This document shows, piece by piece, positions 25,498 through 34,096 of a DNA stretch of 62,286 bases; position 1 is the first letter of the stretch, and every line of letters starts with the position of its first letter. Source of the DNA: Pseudodesulfovibrio sp. (lineage in GTDB: Bacteria; Desulfobacterota; Desulfovibrionia; Desulfovibrionales; Desulfovibrionaceae); assembly GCF_028692895.1 (NCBI RefSeq), contig NZ_JAQUWN010000018.1:1-62286 (forward strand). Reading direction: 5' to 3'. Below the pieces are notes generated by a model. That model was not told the origin of the DNA. It made no database searches and saw only the letters and a program-made list of their open reading frames with translations. A program made the position numbers and the translations under genes.

Positions 25498-25824
25498 CTA
25501 GCACTTGGACGGAGCCAGCGCGGGTTCGGCGTTGGGATCGAAGATCACGTCGCCGTCCTTGGTGACCTGCGGGTTGAGCTCCTCCATGAAGTCCTGGGTC
25601 ATGCCCGGCACCTTGAGCATGTCCTCGGCGCTCTTGAAGTCGCCGTTGGCCTTGCGGTAGTCCACGATGGCCTTGGCCAGCTCCTCGGGGATGTCGATGT
25701 CCTCGATGGCCATGATCTGCTCGACGGTGGCCTTGTTGAAGCTGACGACGCCTCCCGCGAAGGCGGAGGCGGCGAAGAGCAGGCACAGGCCCGCCAGGCA
25801 AACGATGATTGCGGTCTTTCTCAT
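25498..25824 (-). CDS. secreted ComEA-like helix-hairpin-helix protein (first copy)
   Basis: A 108-residue protein with a signal peptide (MRKTAIIVCLAGLCLLFAAS, cleavage after AFA) and one helix-hairpin-helix domain (FNKATVEQIMAIEDIDIPEELAKAI then DFKSAEDMLKVPGM). ComEA domains bind DNA in competence systems, but small stand-alone versions are common in sulfate reducers and have no established role. A second relative lies about 10 kb away in the same locus. The single C-terminal cysteine (PSKC) is notable. It follows the arylsulfotransferase genes but a hairpin lies between. Confidence 0.82.
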   Translation of the reverse strand: MRKTAIIVCLAGLCLLFAASAFAGGVVSFNKATVEQIMAIEDIDIPEELAKAIVDYRKANGDFKSAEDMLKVPGMTQDFMEELNPQVTKDGDVIFDPNAEPALAPSKC

Positions 25825-25849
25825 GATGTTCTTTCCTTTCTCTTGTGGC

Positions 25850-25885
25850 GGACGGAGCGGCCTCGGGAGGGAGGCCGCCCCGTCC
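25850..25885. terminator. strong hairpin between arylsulfotransferase-like and helix-hairpin-helix genes
   Basis: A 15-base stem with one mismatch (GGACGGAGCGGCCTC with GAGGCCGCCCCGTCC), loop GGGAGG. There is no long T-run on the minus strand, so it may be a partial terminator or mRNA-stabilising hairpin after the gene that stops at 25904. Confidence 0.6.
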
Positions 25886-25903
25886 TTTGTGGGAGGTGTC
25901 CTT

Positions 25904-27343
25904 TTAACCGGCCTGGACCCGGAAGGTCGTGTTGTCCGGAGGCGTCACCTTGATCTCCTGGGGAGCCTTGAGCTGCGGCGCGTAGTCATACGGCACGCGC
26001 ATGGCCCGGTAGACCAGGTTGTAGTTGCCGTTCTGCGTGTAGTACGGGCTGATGTATTCCCATACGATCTCGTGATCCGGGGTCACTTCCTGGAACTGGC
26101 CCACGGCCCCGTTGGTGATCAGCGTGTTGCCGTTGGGCAGGCGCTGGGCCGAGGAGACGTAGTCCGAGTAGAACTGGTACTTGTTGCGCAGGCCCATCTG
26201 CTTGGCCGAGTGCTCCCATACCACCTTGAGGGTGCAGGGGTCGAACTCGATCACGCGGGAGTAGTCGCGGCGGGCGTCGGACCAGCCCACGGGCGCTCCG
26301 GGGTTGCGCGCGCCGTAGCCCGCGTAGCCGCCGTTGTCGTAGACCAGGATGTTGCCCTCGCCCGGCACCCCCTTGGGGATCATGTGGGTGTGGTGCTGGC
26401 CGATGATCTGTCCGAGCTTGGACAGGGCGCGCTTGTACTCCTTGCCGCCGAACTTCCAGACCGAGTCGTTGTAGAACTCGGGTCCGACCTGCCAGACGAC
26501 CTTGCCCGTCTTCTTCTCGATGATGAAGTTGGTGTTGGTCTGGCGGCAGGAGATGATGATGTTCTCGGGATTGAAGGCCGCGTACTTCTCCTTGTCCTCG
26601 CTCCACCACTTGTTGGGACCGAGGTAGGAGGCGGAGTTGACGTGGATCCAGTCGCCGCCCTTCCTGCCGGGAGTGCGGGTCATGGAGAACGTCGGGAACT
26701 TGTACATGGTCTTCTTGAACTCCAGCGGGAACTCCATTTCGTCGAAGTGCTCGGAGGCCGTCCAGTCCCAGATCACCTTTCCGTTCGCGTCCACCTCGAC
26801 CAGATAGTCGTCATACAGCTCCTTGTCGGAGATGAACTGGTTGTGGGTGAACTTGTGGGACAGGATCAGGAGGTTGCCCTTGAAGTTGTCGAGCGGCATT
26901 CCGGGCACATGGTAGCCCACGGGGTTGCCCTCGAACTGGTAGTCGTGGTGCATGCCCGCCCTGGGGATGTTGCGCAGCACCTTGCCGTCCCAGTCCACCA
27001 CCACCAGGTCCGTGGAGTCCGGATCGGCCCAGACGCGGCCCTTCTTCTCGGGGGCGGGGCGCTTGGAACCGGCCAGGAAGCCGCCCTTGAGCAGCTTGGG
27101 CGGGTGCTCGGCCTGGCAGATGTCCTTCCACTGCCGGACCACGTTGCCGTTCATGTCGATGAGCACCGTGCCCTCGGACTCGACCTCGGTGCCGAACACG
27201 GTGTAGCCGTTGAAGCACTTGTCCGGCTGATAGATGGTCGTTCCGTGGGGGAAGACCGTGGGGAAGGACAGCGCCTTCACCGGATTTATCAGCGCCGCCG
27301 TGACGGCCACGGCCGCGCCGGTGATAAACTCGCGTCGTTTCAT
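25904..27343 (-). CDS. arylsulfotransferase-like beta-propeller protein, Tat-exported
   Basis: A 479-residue protein with a Tat leader (MKRREFITGAAVAVTAALI) and the repeated blades of the bacterial arylsulfate sulfotransferase (ASST) family, with GTVLIDMNGNVVRQW, KLLKGGFLAG, GQHHTHMIPKG, GNILVYDNGGYAG and AQRLPNGNTLITNGA. Characterised ASSTs move a sulfate group between phenolic compounds in the periplasm using an active-site His; the His-rich GQHHTH segment next to the DNG motif is the candidate centre. It lies 128 bases after a related gene in the same direction. Substrate and direction cannot be read from the sequence; some members of the fold may be non-enzymatic. Confidence 0.82.
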   Translation of the reverse strand: MKRREFITGAAVAVTAALINPVKALSFPTVFPHGTTIYQPDKCFNGYTVFGTEVESEGTVLIDMNGNVVRQWKDICQAEHPPKLLKGGFLAGSKRPAPEKKGRVWADPDSTDLVVVDWDGKVLRNIPRAGMHHDYQFEGNPVGYHVPGMPLDNFKGNLLILSHKFTHNQFISDKELYDDYLVEVDANGKVIWDWTASEHFDEMEFPLEFKKTMYKFPTFSMTRTPGRKGGDWIHVNSASYLGPNKWWSEDKEKYAAFNPENIIISCRQTNTNFIIEKKTGKVVWQVGPEFYNDSVWKFGGKEYKRALSKLGQIIGQHHTHMIPKGVPGEGNILVYDNGGYAGYGARNPGAPVGWSDARRDYSRVIEFDPCTLKVVWEHSAKQMGLRNKYQFYSDYVSSAQRLPNGNTLITNGAVGQFQEVTPDHEIVWEYISPYYTQNGNYNLVYRAMRVPYDYAPQLKAPQEIKVTPPDNTTFRVQAG

Positions 27344-27471
27344 CTCGTCTCCTTTGCCGCTCCTTGGGTGCGGCTCGGGCTGTGTTCTGTTGCCGCCGGG
27401 TCCGGGGGAATGCCCCCTGCCCCGGCGCGGAGGGCTCCGGCGCGCGGCCGGAACCCGTCGCCGATCATCAA

Positions 27472-28965
27472 CTAGTAGGCGACCATGGCCGGTCCGTCGC
27501 CGCCGTCGTCGGAGGCTGCCTTGGCCGGAGCCTTGGCGGCCGCCGCCGGGGCCTGGACGGGCGCGGCGACCACTGCGCCCGCGTGATAGTCGCGGAAGAA
27601 CCGCGGGCAGTCGTCGCCGCCGATGTACCCCTGCGGGGTGAGGGACTTGCCGTAGAAGGCGGGGTAGTCCTCGCCGTAGCGATAGGCGCGGTGCACCATA
27701 TTGGTCATGGCGTCAAGGTGCGCGTCGGGCGCGAAGGCGTCGTTGTTGTTGACCACGGCCTTGATCTTGCCCGCGAATATCGGGCTGATGAACTCCCACA
27801 CCACCTGGCCGTCCATGGTGACCTCGAAGATGTGGCCGCCGTGGGTGGAGGTGATAAGGGTATTGCCGTTGGCCAGCCGCTGGACGGCGCCCTGGCGGTG
27901 CGAGTTGAAGCTGTTGGTGTGCCGAGTGGCGAACTGCCAGACGATCTCGCCGGTCTTGGGATCGACCTCAAGGGCGCGGGACCGGCGGTCCTGGGGACGC
28001 TCGGAGCCGTTGTCGAAGAGGAGGATGTGGCCGTTCTTGAGCGGGGTCGCGCAGTGGTTGCCGAACATCTTCTGGGAACCGTCATCCCAGTAGCCGGGCT
28101 TGCGGGCCGTGGTGTCCCAGGCCGAAGGGTTGCCCCAGCGGTACTCGATCTCGCCGGTCTTGTGGTTGACGAAGTAGAACTCGGAGAGGTTGCGCGAGTT
28201 CAGGACCACGGTGTCGGTTTCGGGGATGTAGTTGACGGTGTTGAAGTGGGACCAGTCGTAGTTGGCGTAGGTGCCGCCCATGGGCTCGGGCAGGATGTAG
28301 TTGAAGTCGAGCTTCTTGGGGCCGGTGCCGATGTGGTCGGTGACGTGCCATTCCCAGACGGTCTTGCCCTCGGGGTTCACCTCGCGGACGAAGTCCATCC
28401 AGAACTTGTCGGTGGGGATGCCCTTGGACATGATCGGCTTGCGGGGGACGGTCACGGGGTTGCGGCCCAGCTTGATGGCCTCGCGGTTGGAGATGGTCTC
28501 CCAGCCCAGGATCATGGTGTTGCCGTTGGGCATGCGGCAGAAGGTGTGGTGCTGGATCTCCTTGCCCTTGGTGAAGAGCTTGTATTCCCAGACCTTGTTG
28601 CCGTCCCAGTCGAACTCCTCGATGATGCCGCCCGCGCCGCCGATGCCGCAGTAGCCTTCCTCGGCCTTCTTGGGCACCGCGCCGGCGCGCAGCAGGTGGC
28701 CGTTGGGCAGCAGCACGGAGTGCAGGCCCGCGGTGTACTCGCTGGTCCAGGTGTGGACGATGTTGCCCTGCATGTCGATCAGGTAGGTGGTCTTGCTGGC
28801 CACCGTGGGATCGAACAGGGTGTAGCCTTGGTAGGCCTTGGCCCGATCATAGAACAATACACCGGTCGGGCCGGTGATGGCTTCATAGGCAAAGGCCTGC
28901 GCGCTCAGTCCCATCAGCATGATCCCGAGCAGGAGAGCCATGTGCCATCGATGCAGTTTTCGCAC
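27472..28965 (-). CDS. arylsulfotransferase-like beta-propeller protein, Sec-exported
   Basis: A 497-residue paralogue of the next gene with a Sec-type signal peptide (LLLGIMLMGLSAQAFA). Blades carry TTYLIDMQGNIVHTW, HSVLLPNGHLLRAG, IQHHTFCRMPNGNTMILG, NHCATPLKNGHILLFDNGSE and AVQRLANGNTLITSTHGG, the H…NGN signature of the ASST family. The start is a GTG at 28965: GGAGG lies five bases before it and the signal peptide follows immediately, whereas upstream ATG codons lack both. The C-terminus is a low-complexity Ala/Pro-rich tail (PVQAPAAAAKAPAKAA). It is first in a two-gene unit with the Tat-exported copy and divergent from the outer-membrane channel gene. Confidence 0.85.
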   Translation of the reverse strand: MRKLHRWHMALLLGIMLMGLSAQAFAYEAITGPTGVLFYDRAKAYQGYTLFDPTVASKTTYLIDMQGNIVHTWTSEYTAGLHSVLLPNGHLLRAGAVPKKAEEGYCGIGGAGGIIEEFDWDGNKVWEYKLFTKGKEIQHHTFCRMPNGNTMILGWETISNREAIKLGRNPVTVPRKPIMSKGIPTDKFWMDFVREVNPEGKTVWEWHVTDHIGTGPKKLDFNYILPEPMGGTYANYDWSHFNTVNYIPETDTVVLNSRNLSEFYFVNHKTGEIEYRWGNPSAWDTTARKPGYWDDGSQKMFGNHCATPLKNGHILLFDNGSERPQDRRSRALEVDPKTGEIVWQFATRHTNSFNSHRQGAVQRLANGNTLITSTHGGHIFEVTMDGQVVWEFISPIFAGKIKAVVNNNDAFAPDAHLDAMTNMVHRAYRYGEDYPAFYGKSLTPQGYIGGDDCPRFFRDYHAGAVVAAPVQAPAAAAKAPAKAASDDGGDGPAMVAY

Positions 28966-29647
28966 TCTTTCCTCCTTTCTGTTTCCAAACACGGTTGTTG
29001 TCGACACGGACATCCCGTCCGGTCCGCACCGCCGCCGTTTCCCCCCAGGGCGGCCGCTCGGGAGAGCGTTCCGCCACGGGTCGGCGCCGGAATCACGGGT
29101 CGCCGTCGCCGCCAATGCGGCCGGGCGACCTCCCGGCTGTGACCTCACGAAATGCACCTGGGGTAAACCAAGTTTCATGCCACTGGCGTCGCCGTAAAAA
29201 AATACGGTTAATCCGCATTGTTACAAACATGAAACACCGGAGCCGCCCAGCCGCTCCGGGCGCATGCGCGCACACACTGTGCCGCCCCCCGCACAAACCG
29301 GTCCTTCAAGCGGCCGCCCCCGCGCAACCGGGCGGCCCCGGGCCCGAACCGGCGCTCCGGCCGAGTTGTTTTCGCCGCCCTCCCCCTCCCGCCCGGATGG
29401 CACGGCCCGATGCGGTTTTCCCGCCCGTTGCGGTCCGCGCCGCGCGTCCTGCCCGCAAACGGCCGCCGCCATCGCACCGCATCATGGAACGAATTTTGAT
29501 TAACGGCGCGAACCCGTTGGCGATACCGGCCGACGGACCCGCCGCCCAGTTCGATCACGGGGATCCGAGGCTTCAGGCGGCGGGCGCGCAACCCCGGCCC
29601 GTGCGTCAGTCCCCCCGCCGTCCGCGCCGACCAAAAGGAGAATGAGG
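28966..29647. other. long divergent intergenic region between the ASST-like and outer-membrane genes
   Basis: No gene is supported here. It holds the leader of the ASST-like operon, a candidate sigma-54 promoter on the minus strand, a small inverted repeat CCGTA-N6-TACGG (29205-29220 region) just upstream of it, a GC-rich central part, and the ribosome site AAGGAG of the outer-membrane protein gene at the right end. Confidence 0.5.
29167..29182 (-). promoter_or_regulatory. candidate sigma-54 promoter for the ASST-like operon
   Basis: On the minus strand, TGGCATGAAACTTGGT matches the -24/-12 consensus TGGCAC-N5-TTGCW at all but two positions and with exact spacing. A sigma-54 activator gene is about 1.5 kb away. 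The -12 GC is GG here, which weakens the call. Confidence 0.4.
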
Positions 29648-30565
29648 ATGAACTGGTTACGAATGGGAGCGGTGACTGGCCTGCTGCTCGCACTGCTGCT
29701 GGGCCCGGCCCACGCCGAGGAGGCCGCGCCCACCGCCTGGGGGCCCGTGGGCGCGAGCTTCGGCCCGTGCGGCCTCAGCATTCCCGCGGGCGTCTTCGCC
29801 GTGGGCGGCAACGTGTCCTACGCCAAGAGCAACGGCATCTGGGAGAGCGACAGCCGGGTCAACGGCAACACCAAGACCACCAAGCTCAACGAGGTCTTCA
29901 AGACCCGCTACGGGATCATCGACGGTCTGGACATCCGCACCGCGACCCCGATCTACAACGTCCGCATGCAGAACACGACCACCTCGAACCGGGAGGTGTA
30001 CGGCGTCGGCGACACCGCCGTGCTGCTGCACAAACGGCTCTTCGACCAGAAGGCCGGGGACTGGTTCTCCGTGGGCGTGGATTTCGGCGGGATCGTGCCC
30101 ACCGGCACGGTGGGGCCCCACTCCTCCAACTCCGCGGGCAACGACGCCTGGGGCGTCATGGCGGGCGTGGGCGCCACCTACTTCCTGGGCGCCAACCGCT
30201 TCGACACCGAGGTCAACGCCGCCACCTTCACCGAGGGCGCGCGGGACTACCAGAAGGGCGACAGGTACCGCTGGAACCTGGGCTACGCATACGCCCTGAA
30301 CGAATACTGGGATCTGGGCGTGGAGTCGTCCTGGGAAATGAGCGACGAGTCCAAATACCTGCACAACGGCCAGCGCGACGCCTACGTGGAATGGTACGCG
30401 GGTCCCAAGGTGGCCTACAAGTACAAGCCCTGGAAGCTGAACATGGGCCTGGTCGCCAAGGCCCCGGTCCATCGCTGGTATGAGAGCAACAAGGTCGGCT
30501 CCGACGACTTCCGGCTCGAATTCAAGCTGATAAAGGCCTTCAACCTCGGCGCCCTGTTCGACTGA
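29648..30565 (+). CDS. outer-membrane beta-barrel of the phenol-degradation (MetA-pathway) channel type
   Basis: A 305-residue protein with a signal peptide (LLLALLLGPAHAEEA) and alternating amphipathic strands: IPAGVFAVGGNVSYAKS, GVDFGGIVPTGTVGPHS, WNLGYAYALNEYWDLGVESS, and a C-terminal strand ending LGALFD. It resembles the 'putative MetA-pathway of phenol degradation' family, whose members are thought to be outer-membrane channels for aromatic compounds. The ATG at 29648 is preferred to one two codons upstream because AAGGAG then sits at a normal distance. It is divergent from the ASST-like genes, which fits a role in passage of aryl substrates or products, but that link is inference. Confidence 0.75.
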   Translation: MNWLRMGAVTGLLLALLLGPAHAEEAAPTAWGPVGASFGPCGLSIPAGVFAVGGNVSYAKSNGIWESDSRVNGNTKTTKLNEVFKTRYGIIDGLDIRTATPIYNVRMQNTTTSNREVYGVGDTAVLLHKRLFDQKAGDWFSVGVDFGGIVPTGTVGPHSSNSAGNDAWGVMAGVGATYFLGANRFDTEVNAATFTEGARDYQKGDRYRWNLGYAYALNEYWDLGVESSWEMSDESKYLHNGQRDAYVEWYAGPKVAYKYKPWKLNMGLVAKAPVHRWYESNKVGSDDFRLEFKLIKAFNLGALFD

Positions 30566-30586
30566 TCGGGCCGGGCGACAAACACC

Positions 30587-30613
30587 GGAGGCCGGTTCCC
30601 CGAACCGGCCTCC
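30587..30613. terminator. hairpin between the convergent channel and regulator genes
   Basis: A perfect 12-bp stem (GGAGGCCGGTTC with GAACCGGCCTCC) with loop CCC. It lies between converging stops and has no T-run on either side. Confidence 0.65.
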
Positions 30614-30634
30614 CTCCCGACCCGGCGGCGCGGA

Positions 30635-31990
30635 TCACAGGTTGTAGGCGTCGATCTTGTCGTAGAGGGTCCGGCGGCCGATGCCCAGGATTTTCGCCGC
30701 CTTGGAGCGGTTGCCGTCGGCTGCGGTCAGGGCCTGGCGGATGGCGTTGATCTCCGCCTTCTCCACGGCCTGCTTGAGGGAAACCGCGCCCTGCCCGTCC
30801 TCCCCCGGCGTTTCGGGAAAGCACATGGGATGGGCGCAGAGGTCCTCGACGCTGATGGTCTTGCCCTCGGCCAGAAGCACGGCCCGCTCGATGACGTTCT
30901 CCAGCTCGCGGATGTTTCCCTTCCACGGCGAATCCATCAGGGTCTGCATGGCCCCGGGGGTCAGGGACTGGACCGACTTGTTGTAGCGCGCGTTGAACTT
31001 GCGCACGAAGTGGCCCACGAACAGGACCATGTCCTCCTGGCGGTGGCGCAGGGCGGGCAGGCGCAGGGGGATGACCGCCAGCCGGTAATAGAGGTCCTTG
31101 CGGAACTCGCCGGTCTCCACGGCCTCGTCCAGGTTGCGGCTGGTGGCCGAAAGGAAGCGCACGTCCACGCTGATGGGGATGTTGCCGCCCACGGGCTTGA
31201 TCTCCTTCTCCTGGATGGCCCGCAGCAGCTTGACCTGGGTGGTGGGCGTCAGCTCGCCGATCTCGTCCAGGAAGATGGTCCCGCCCTGGGCCTCCTCCAG
31301 CAGGCCGCGCTTGGCCCGCACGGCCCCGGAGAACGCGCCCTTGACGTGGCCGAAGAGCTCGCTCTCCAGCAGGTTTTCGGAAAGCGCCCCGCAGTCGATG
31401 GTGAAGAACGGCTTTCCCGAGCGCGAGCTGGCGTTGTGGATGCGCTTGGCGAACAGGGACTTGCCGGTGCCGGTCTCGCCCTGGATGAGGATGGAGACGT
31501 CGGAGTCCGAGACCTTCTCCACCACGGCCATCATCTGCTGCATCACGGCGTTGTTGCCGATGACCATGGACTCGGAGTCCGACTCCTGGGACTGGAGGTT
31601 GAAGCTCTCCAGCTTGCGGTGGAGCTGCCCGTGCTCGATGGCCCGGCTGGCCAGCAGGGCCAGCTCCTGGGTCTTGAACGGCTTGGTGATGTAATGGTAG
31701 GCCCCGAGTTTGATGGCCTCCACGGCGGTCTCGATGGACCCGGCCCCGGTCATGATGATGAACGGCAGGATGTGGTCGATGGCCCGAATCTGGCGCAGCA
31801 GCTCCAGGCCGCTCATGGGCTCCATGGCAAGGTCGCTGATGACCAGGTCGTAGGCCGTCTCGGCCAGGGCCTGCCAGCCCTCGGCCCCGGTGGCGGCCGT
31901 GTGCACCACGTACCCATGGCGGGCCAGGGAGCGCTTCAGCGCCACCAGCAGGTCCTGCTCGTCGTCGACCAGCAATATCTTTTCGGGCAT
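30635..31990 (-). CDS. sigma-54-dependent NtrC-type response regulator
   Basis: A 451-residue activator: receiver (ILLVDDEQDLLVALKRSL, phospho-Asp in LVISDLAMEPMSG), AAA+ sigma-54 interaction domain (Walker A GETGTGKS, Walker B GTIFLDEIGEL, arginine-finger region FRKDLYYRLAVIPL), and a Fis-type helix-turn-helix (GNRSKAAKILGIGRRTLYDKI). The sigma-54 contact loop reads GAFSGA instead of the usual GAFTGA, a conservative change. It starts three bases after the kinase stop, so the pair is one operon. Likely targets are the flanking ASST-like and exporter operons, since a candidate sigma-54 promoter lies upstream of the former. Confidence 0.95.
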   Translation of the reverse strand: MPEKILLVDDEQDLLVALKRSLARHGYVVHTAATGAEGWQALAETAYDLVISDLAMEPMSGLELLRQIRAIDHILPFIIMTGAGSIETAVEAIKLGAYHYITKPFKTQELALLASRAIEHGQLHRKLESFNLQSQESDSESMVIGNNAVMQQMMAVVEKVSDSDVSILIQGETGTGKSLFAKRIHNASSRSGKPFFTIDCGALSENLLESELFGHVKGAFSGAVRAKRGLLEEAQGGTIFLDEIGELTPTTQVKLLRAIQEKEIKPVGGNIPISVDVRFLSATSRNLDEAVETGEFRKDLYYRLAVIPLRLPALRHRQEDMVLFVGHFVRKFNARYNKSVQSLTPGAMQTLMDSPWKGNIRELENVIERAVLLAEGKTISVEDLCAHPMCFPETPGEDGQGAVSLKQAVEKAEINAIRQALTAADGNRSKAAKILGIGRRTLYDKIDAYNL

Positions 31991-31993
31991 GGC

Positions 31994-33937
31994 TCAATCC
32001 TCCTTGGGCCGCGCCGACGGGAACTCCAGGAAGATGGAGGTGCCCCTGCCCGGCTCGGACTCGGCGAATATCAGGCCATCCATCCGCTGCACCATGCGGC
32101 GGGTGATGAACAGCCCCAGGCCGAACCCGCCCTTGCGCGACGAAAAAAACGGCTCGAAAATCTGCGTCAGCTTGTCCCTGAGGATGCCCTTGCCGCTGTC
32201 GCGGACCTCGATGCGGACCGTGCCACCGTCCTCCCCCCCGTCCCGGGCGGCCAGGATGCGGATGGGCTGATGGGCCTCGGACGCGGCCAGGGAGTTGAAG
32301 ACCAGGTTCATCAGGACCTGCTGCAGGGCGCGCTCGTCGCCGCGCAGGTGGATCGGCTCGTCCGGAACCAGCACCTCCACCCGCTGGCGCTTGCTCTGGC
32401 TGCCCAGCAGCAGAAGCGCGTCGCGGACAAGTGCGCCGACCTCAAGCACCTCTATGCTCATGGGCCTCGGCGTGGCCGCCTCCAGAAGCCCCTTGGTGAT
32501 CTCGCCCGCGCGGATGGCGTTGCGCTGGATGGCGAGCAGCCCCTCCTTGACATCCGGGGAGAGCCCCTCCTCGAAGACCAGATCCTCGGCGTTGGCCTGG
32601 ATGACGCCCAGGGGATTGTTGATCTCGTGGGCCAGGCTGGCCGCCATCTTGCCGATGATGCCCAGCCGCTCGGACTGGATCAGCTCCTCCTCCATGCGGT
32701 TGCGCTCGGTGACGTCTCGGGCGAAGAGGCAGGCCAGCAGCTCGGCCCGGTCCGACCCCTGGATGATCCGCCCGGCCACCTCCACCTCCATGGGGCGGGA
32801 GGACGCGCCCTGCATGACCAGCTCGTGCTTGTCGCAGCCGTCGTTGAAGACCTTGTCCAGGAAGGCGCTGATCTCGTCCACGTACTCGCGGGTGACGACC
32901 TGCTTGAGGTTGCCGCCGACCACCGGGCCCGTGGGCCGGAGGAAGGCGTGAACCCGCTCGTTGGCGTGCAGGATGTCGCCCTGCTCGTTGACCAGGAAAA
33001 TCATGTCGGGCGAGGACTCGATCAGGTCGCGATAGCGCTGCTCGGTCCGTCGCAGGTCCGTGGTCACCCGCTCCACCCGCCGCTTGAGCGAGACGTTCCA
33101 GATGACGATGACGACGAAGATGACGCCCGCCACGCCCGAGGCGATGCCCGCGTACCGGACGAAGGCCCGGATGTCCCCGGAAATGGTCGGCTTGCCGAAC
33201 CACTTGTCGCGGAGCTGGGCGGCCAGCCCGGTCTCCTGGAGGTGCACGAAGGCCTTGCGGACCCGCTCGGCCAGCTCGGGCCGGTCCCTGGAGACCAGGA
33301 TGCCCAGGGGGCTTTCGCCCAGGACCACGCCCTTCTTGATGATGTTCGGGATCTGATAGCGCTCGATGAGGTCGTCGGCCACCCGCTCGGAAGGGGCCAC
33401 GAAGACGTCCATGATCCCCTGGCTGACCATGTTCAGCGCCTCCATGGGCGAGGCCAGCCAGACCACGTCATGGCCCAGTTGGATCTCCGGGCTGTAGGGC
33501 GCGGCCGTGATGGCCACCACCTTGCGGCCCGTGAGGTCGCGCAGGCAGGTCACTGAACGGCAGTTCTTGTTGACGTAGAGGTGGTGGCGCAGGCTGATGC
33601 CCACCGGGATGAACAGGGCGTTCAGGTCCCTGGCCACCAACTGCGAATCGTGGGCAAGGATGTCCACCGAGCCGTTCAGGAACATGTCCTGCCGCTCGCC
33701 CAGGTCGTGCAGGGGCTTGAACTCCATGTCCGCGCCCATGATCTGGCCGAGCATGACCATCTCGTCCACGGAATAGCCGCGCACGCCCTGCTCCCCATTC
33801 TTCACCGCCAAAAAGGAGAACGGCGGCGAAATGGCCCGGATGCCGACGCGATAGACCTGGCGGCACTCGCCCCGGCCGACAAGCACGGCCGCGAGGAGCG
33901 CCGCGCACAGGAAAAATGTCCGGACCAACCTGCTCAT
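31994..33937 (-). CDS. sensor histidine kinase with SBP_bac_3 sensor and PAS domain
   Basis: A 647-residue membrane kinase: signal-anchor (FFLCAALLAAVLVG), a periplasmic solute-binding-type domain (residues about 25-265, with GIRAISPPFSFLAVKNGEQG and SVDILAHDSQLVARD), a membrane segment (GVAGVIFVVIVIWNVSLK), PAS (LIESSPDMIFLVNEQGDILH), HisKA (MAASLAHEINNPLGVIQAN) and HATPase (NLVFNSLAASE, DSGKGILRDKL, GGFGLGLFIT). This is the NtrB-like partner of the sigma-54 regulator gene that follows three bases later. The start is placed before the signal-anchor; no strong ribosome site is visible and upstream starts exist. Confidence 0.9.
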   Translation of the reverse strand: MSRLVRTFFLCAALLAAVLVGRGECRQVYRVGIRAISPPFSFLAVKNGEQGVRGYSVDEMVMLGQIMGADMEFKPLHDLGERQDMFLNGSVDILAHDSQLVARDLNALFIPVGISLRHHLYVNKNCRSVTCLRDLTGRKVVAITAAPYSPEIQLGHDVVWLASPMEALNMVSQGIMDVFVAPSERVADDLIERYQIPNIIKKGVVLGESPLGILVSRDRPELAERVRKAFVHLQETGLAAQLRDKWFGKPTISGDIRAFVRYAGIASGVAGVIFVVIVIWNVSLKRRVERVTTDLRRTEQRYRDLIESSPDMIFLVNEQGDILHANERVHAFLRPTGPVVGGNLKQVVTREYVDEISAFLDKVFNDGCDKHELVMQGASSRPMEVEVAGRIIQGSDRAELLACLFARDVTERNRMEEELIQSERLGIIGKMAASLAHEINNPLGVIQANAEDLVFEEGLSPDVKEGLLAIQRNAIRAGEITKGLLEAATPRPMSIEVLEVGALVRDALLLLGSQSKRQRVEVLVPDEPIHLRGDERALQQVLMNLVFNSLAASEAHQPIRILAARDGGEDGGTVRIEVRDSGKGILRDKLTQIFEPFFSSRKGGFGLGLFITRRMVQRMDGLIFAESEPGRGTSIFLEFPSARPKED

Positions 33938-34002
33938 GGCGCGAAGGTATAGCAATCCGGCCCGACGCGCCAGCGCCATGCGGGCCGGACTTCCGGCGCG
34001 AC

Positions 34003-34037
34003 GAATTCCCCCGGCGGGCGTAGCGCCGGGGGAATTC
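34003..34037. terminator. hairpin separating the DUF1573 operon from the kinase-regulator operon
   Basis: A perfect 14-bp stem (GAATTCCCCCGGCG with CGCCGGGGGAATTC) with a seven-base loop, 60 bases past the DUF1573 gene stop on the minus strand. No T-run follows, so read-through into the kinase gene is possible. Confidence 0.6.
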
Positions 34038-34096
34038 GAGGAGAGGGGGTTCGATGACGCTTGCGCGTTCATCAGTTGAGGAGGTTTTGCATGAAA

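Noticed and set aside
29398..29413. A TGGCAC…TGC sequence on the plus strand upstream of the outer-membrane gene, resembling a sigma-54 promoter
   Set aside because: The spacing between the GG and GC elements is one base too long, which normally abolishes sigma-54 recognition.
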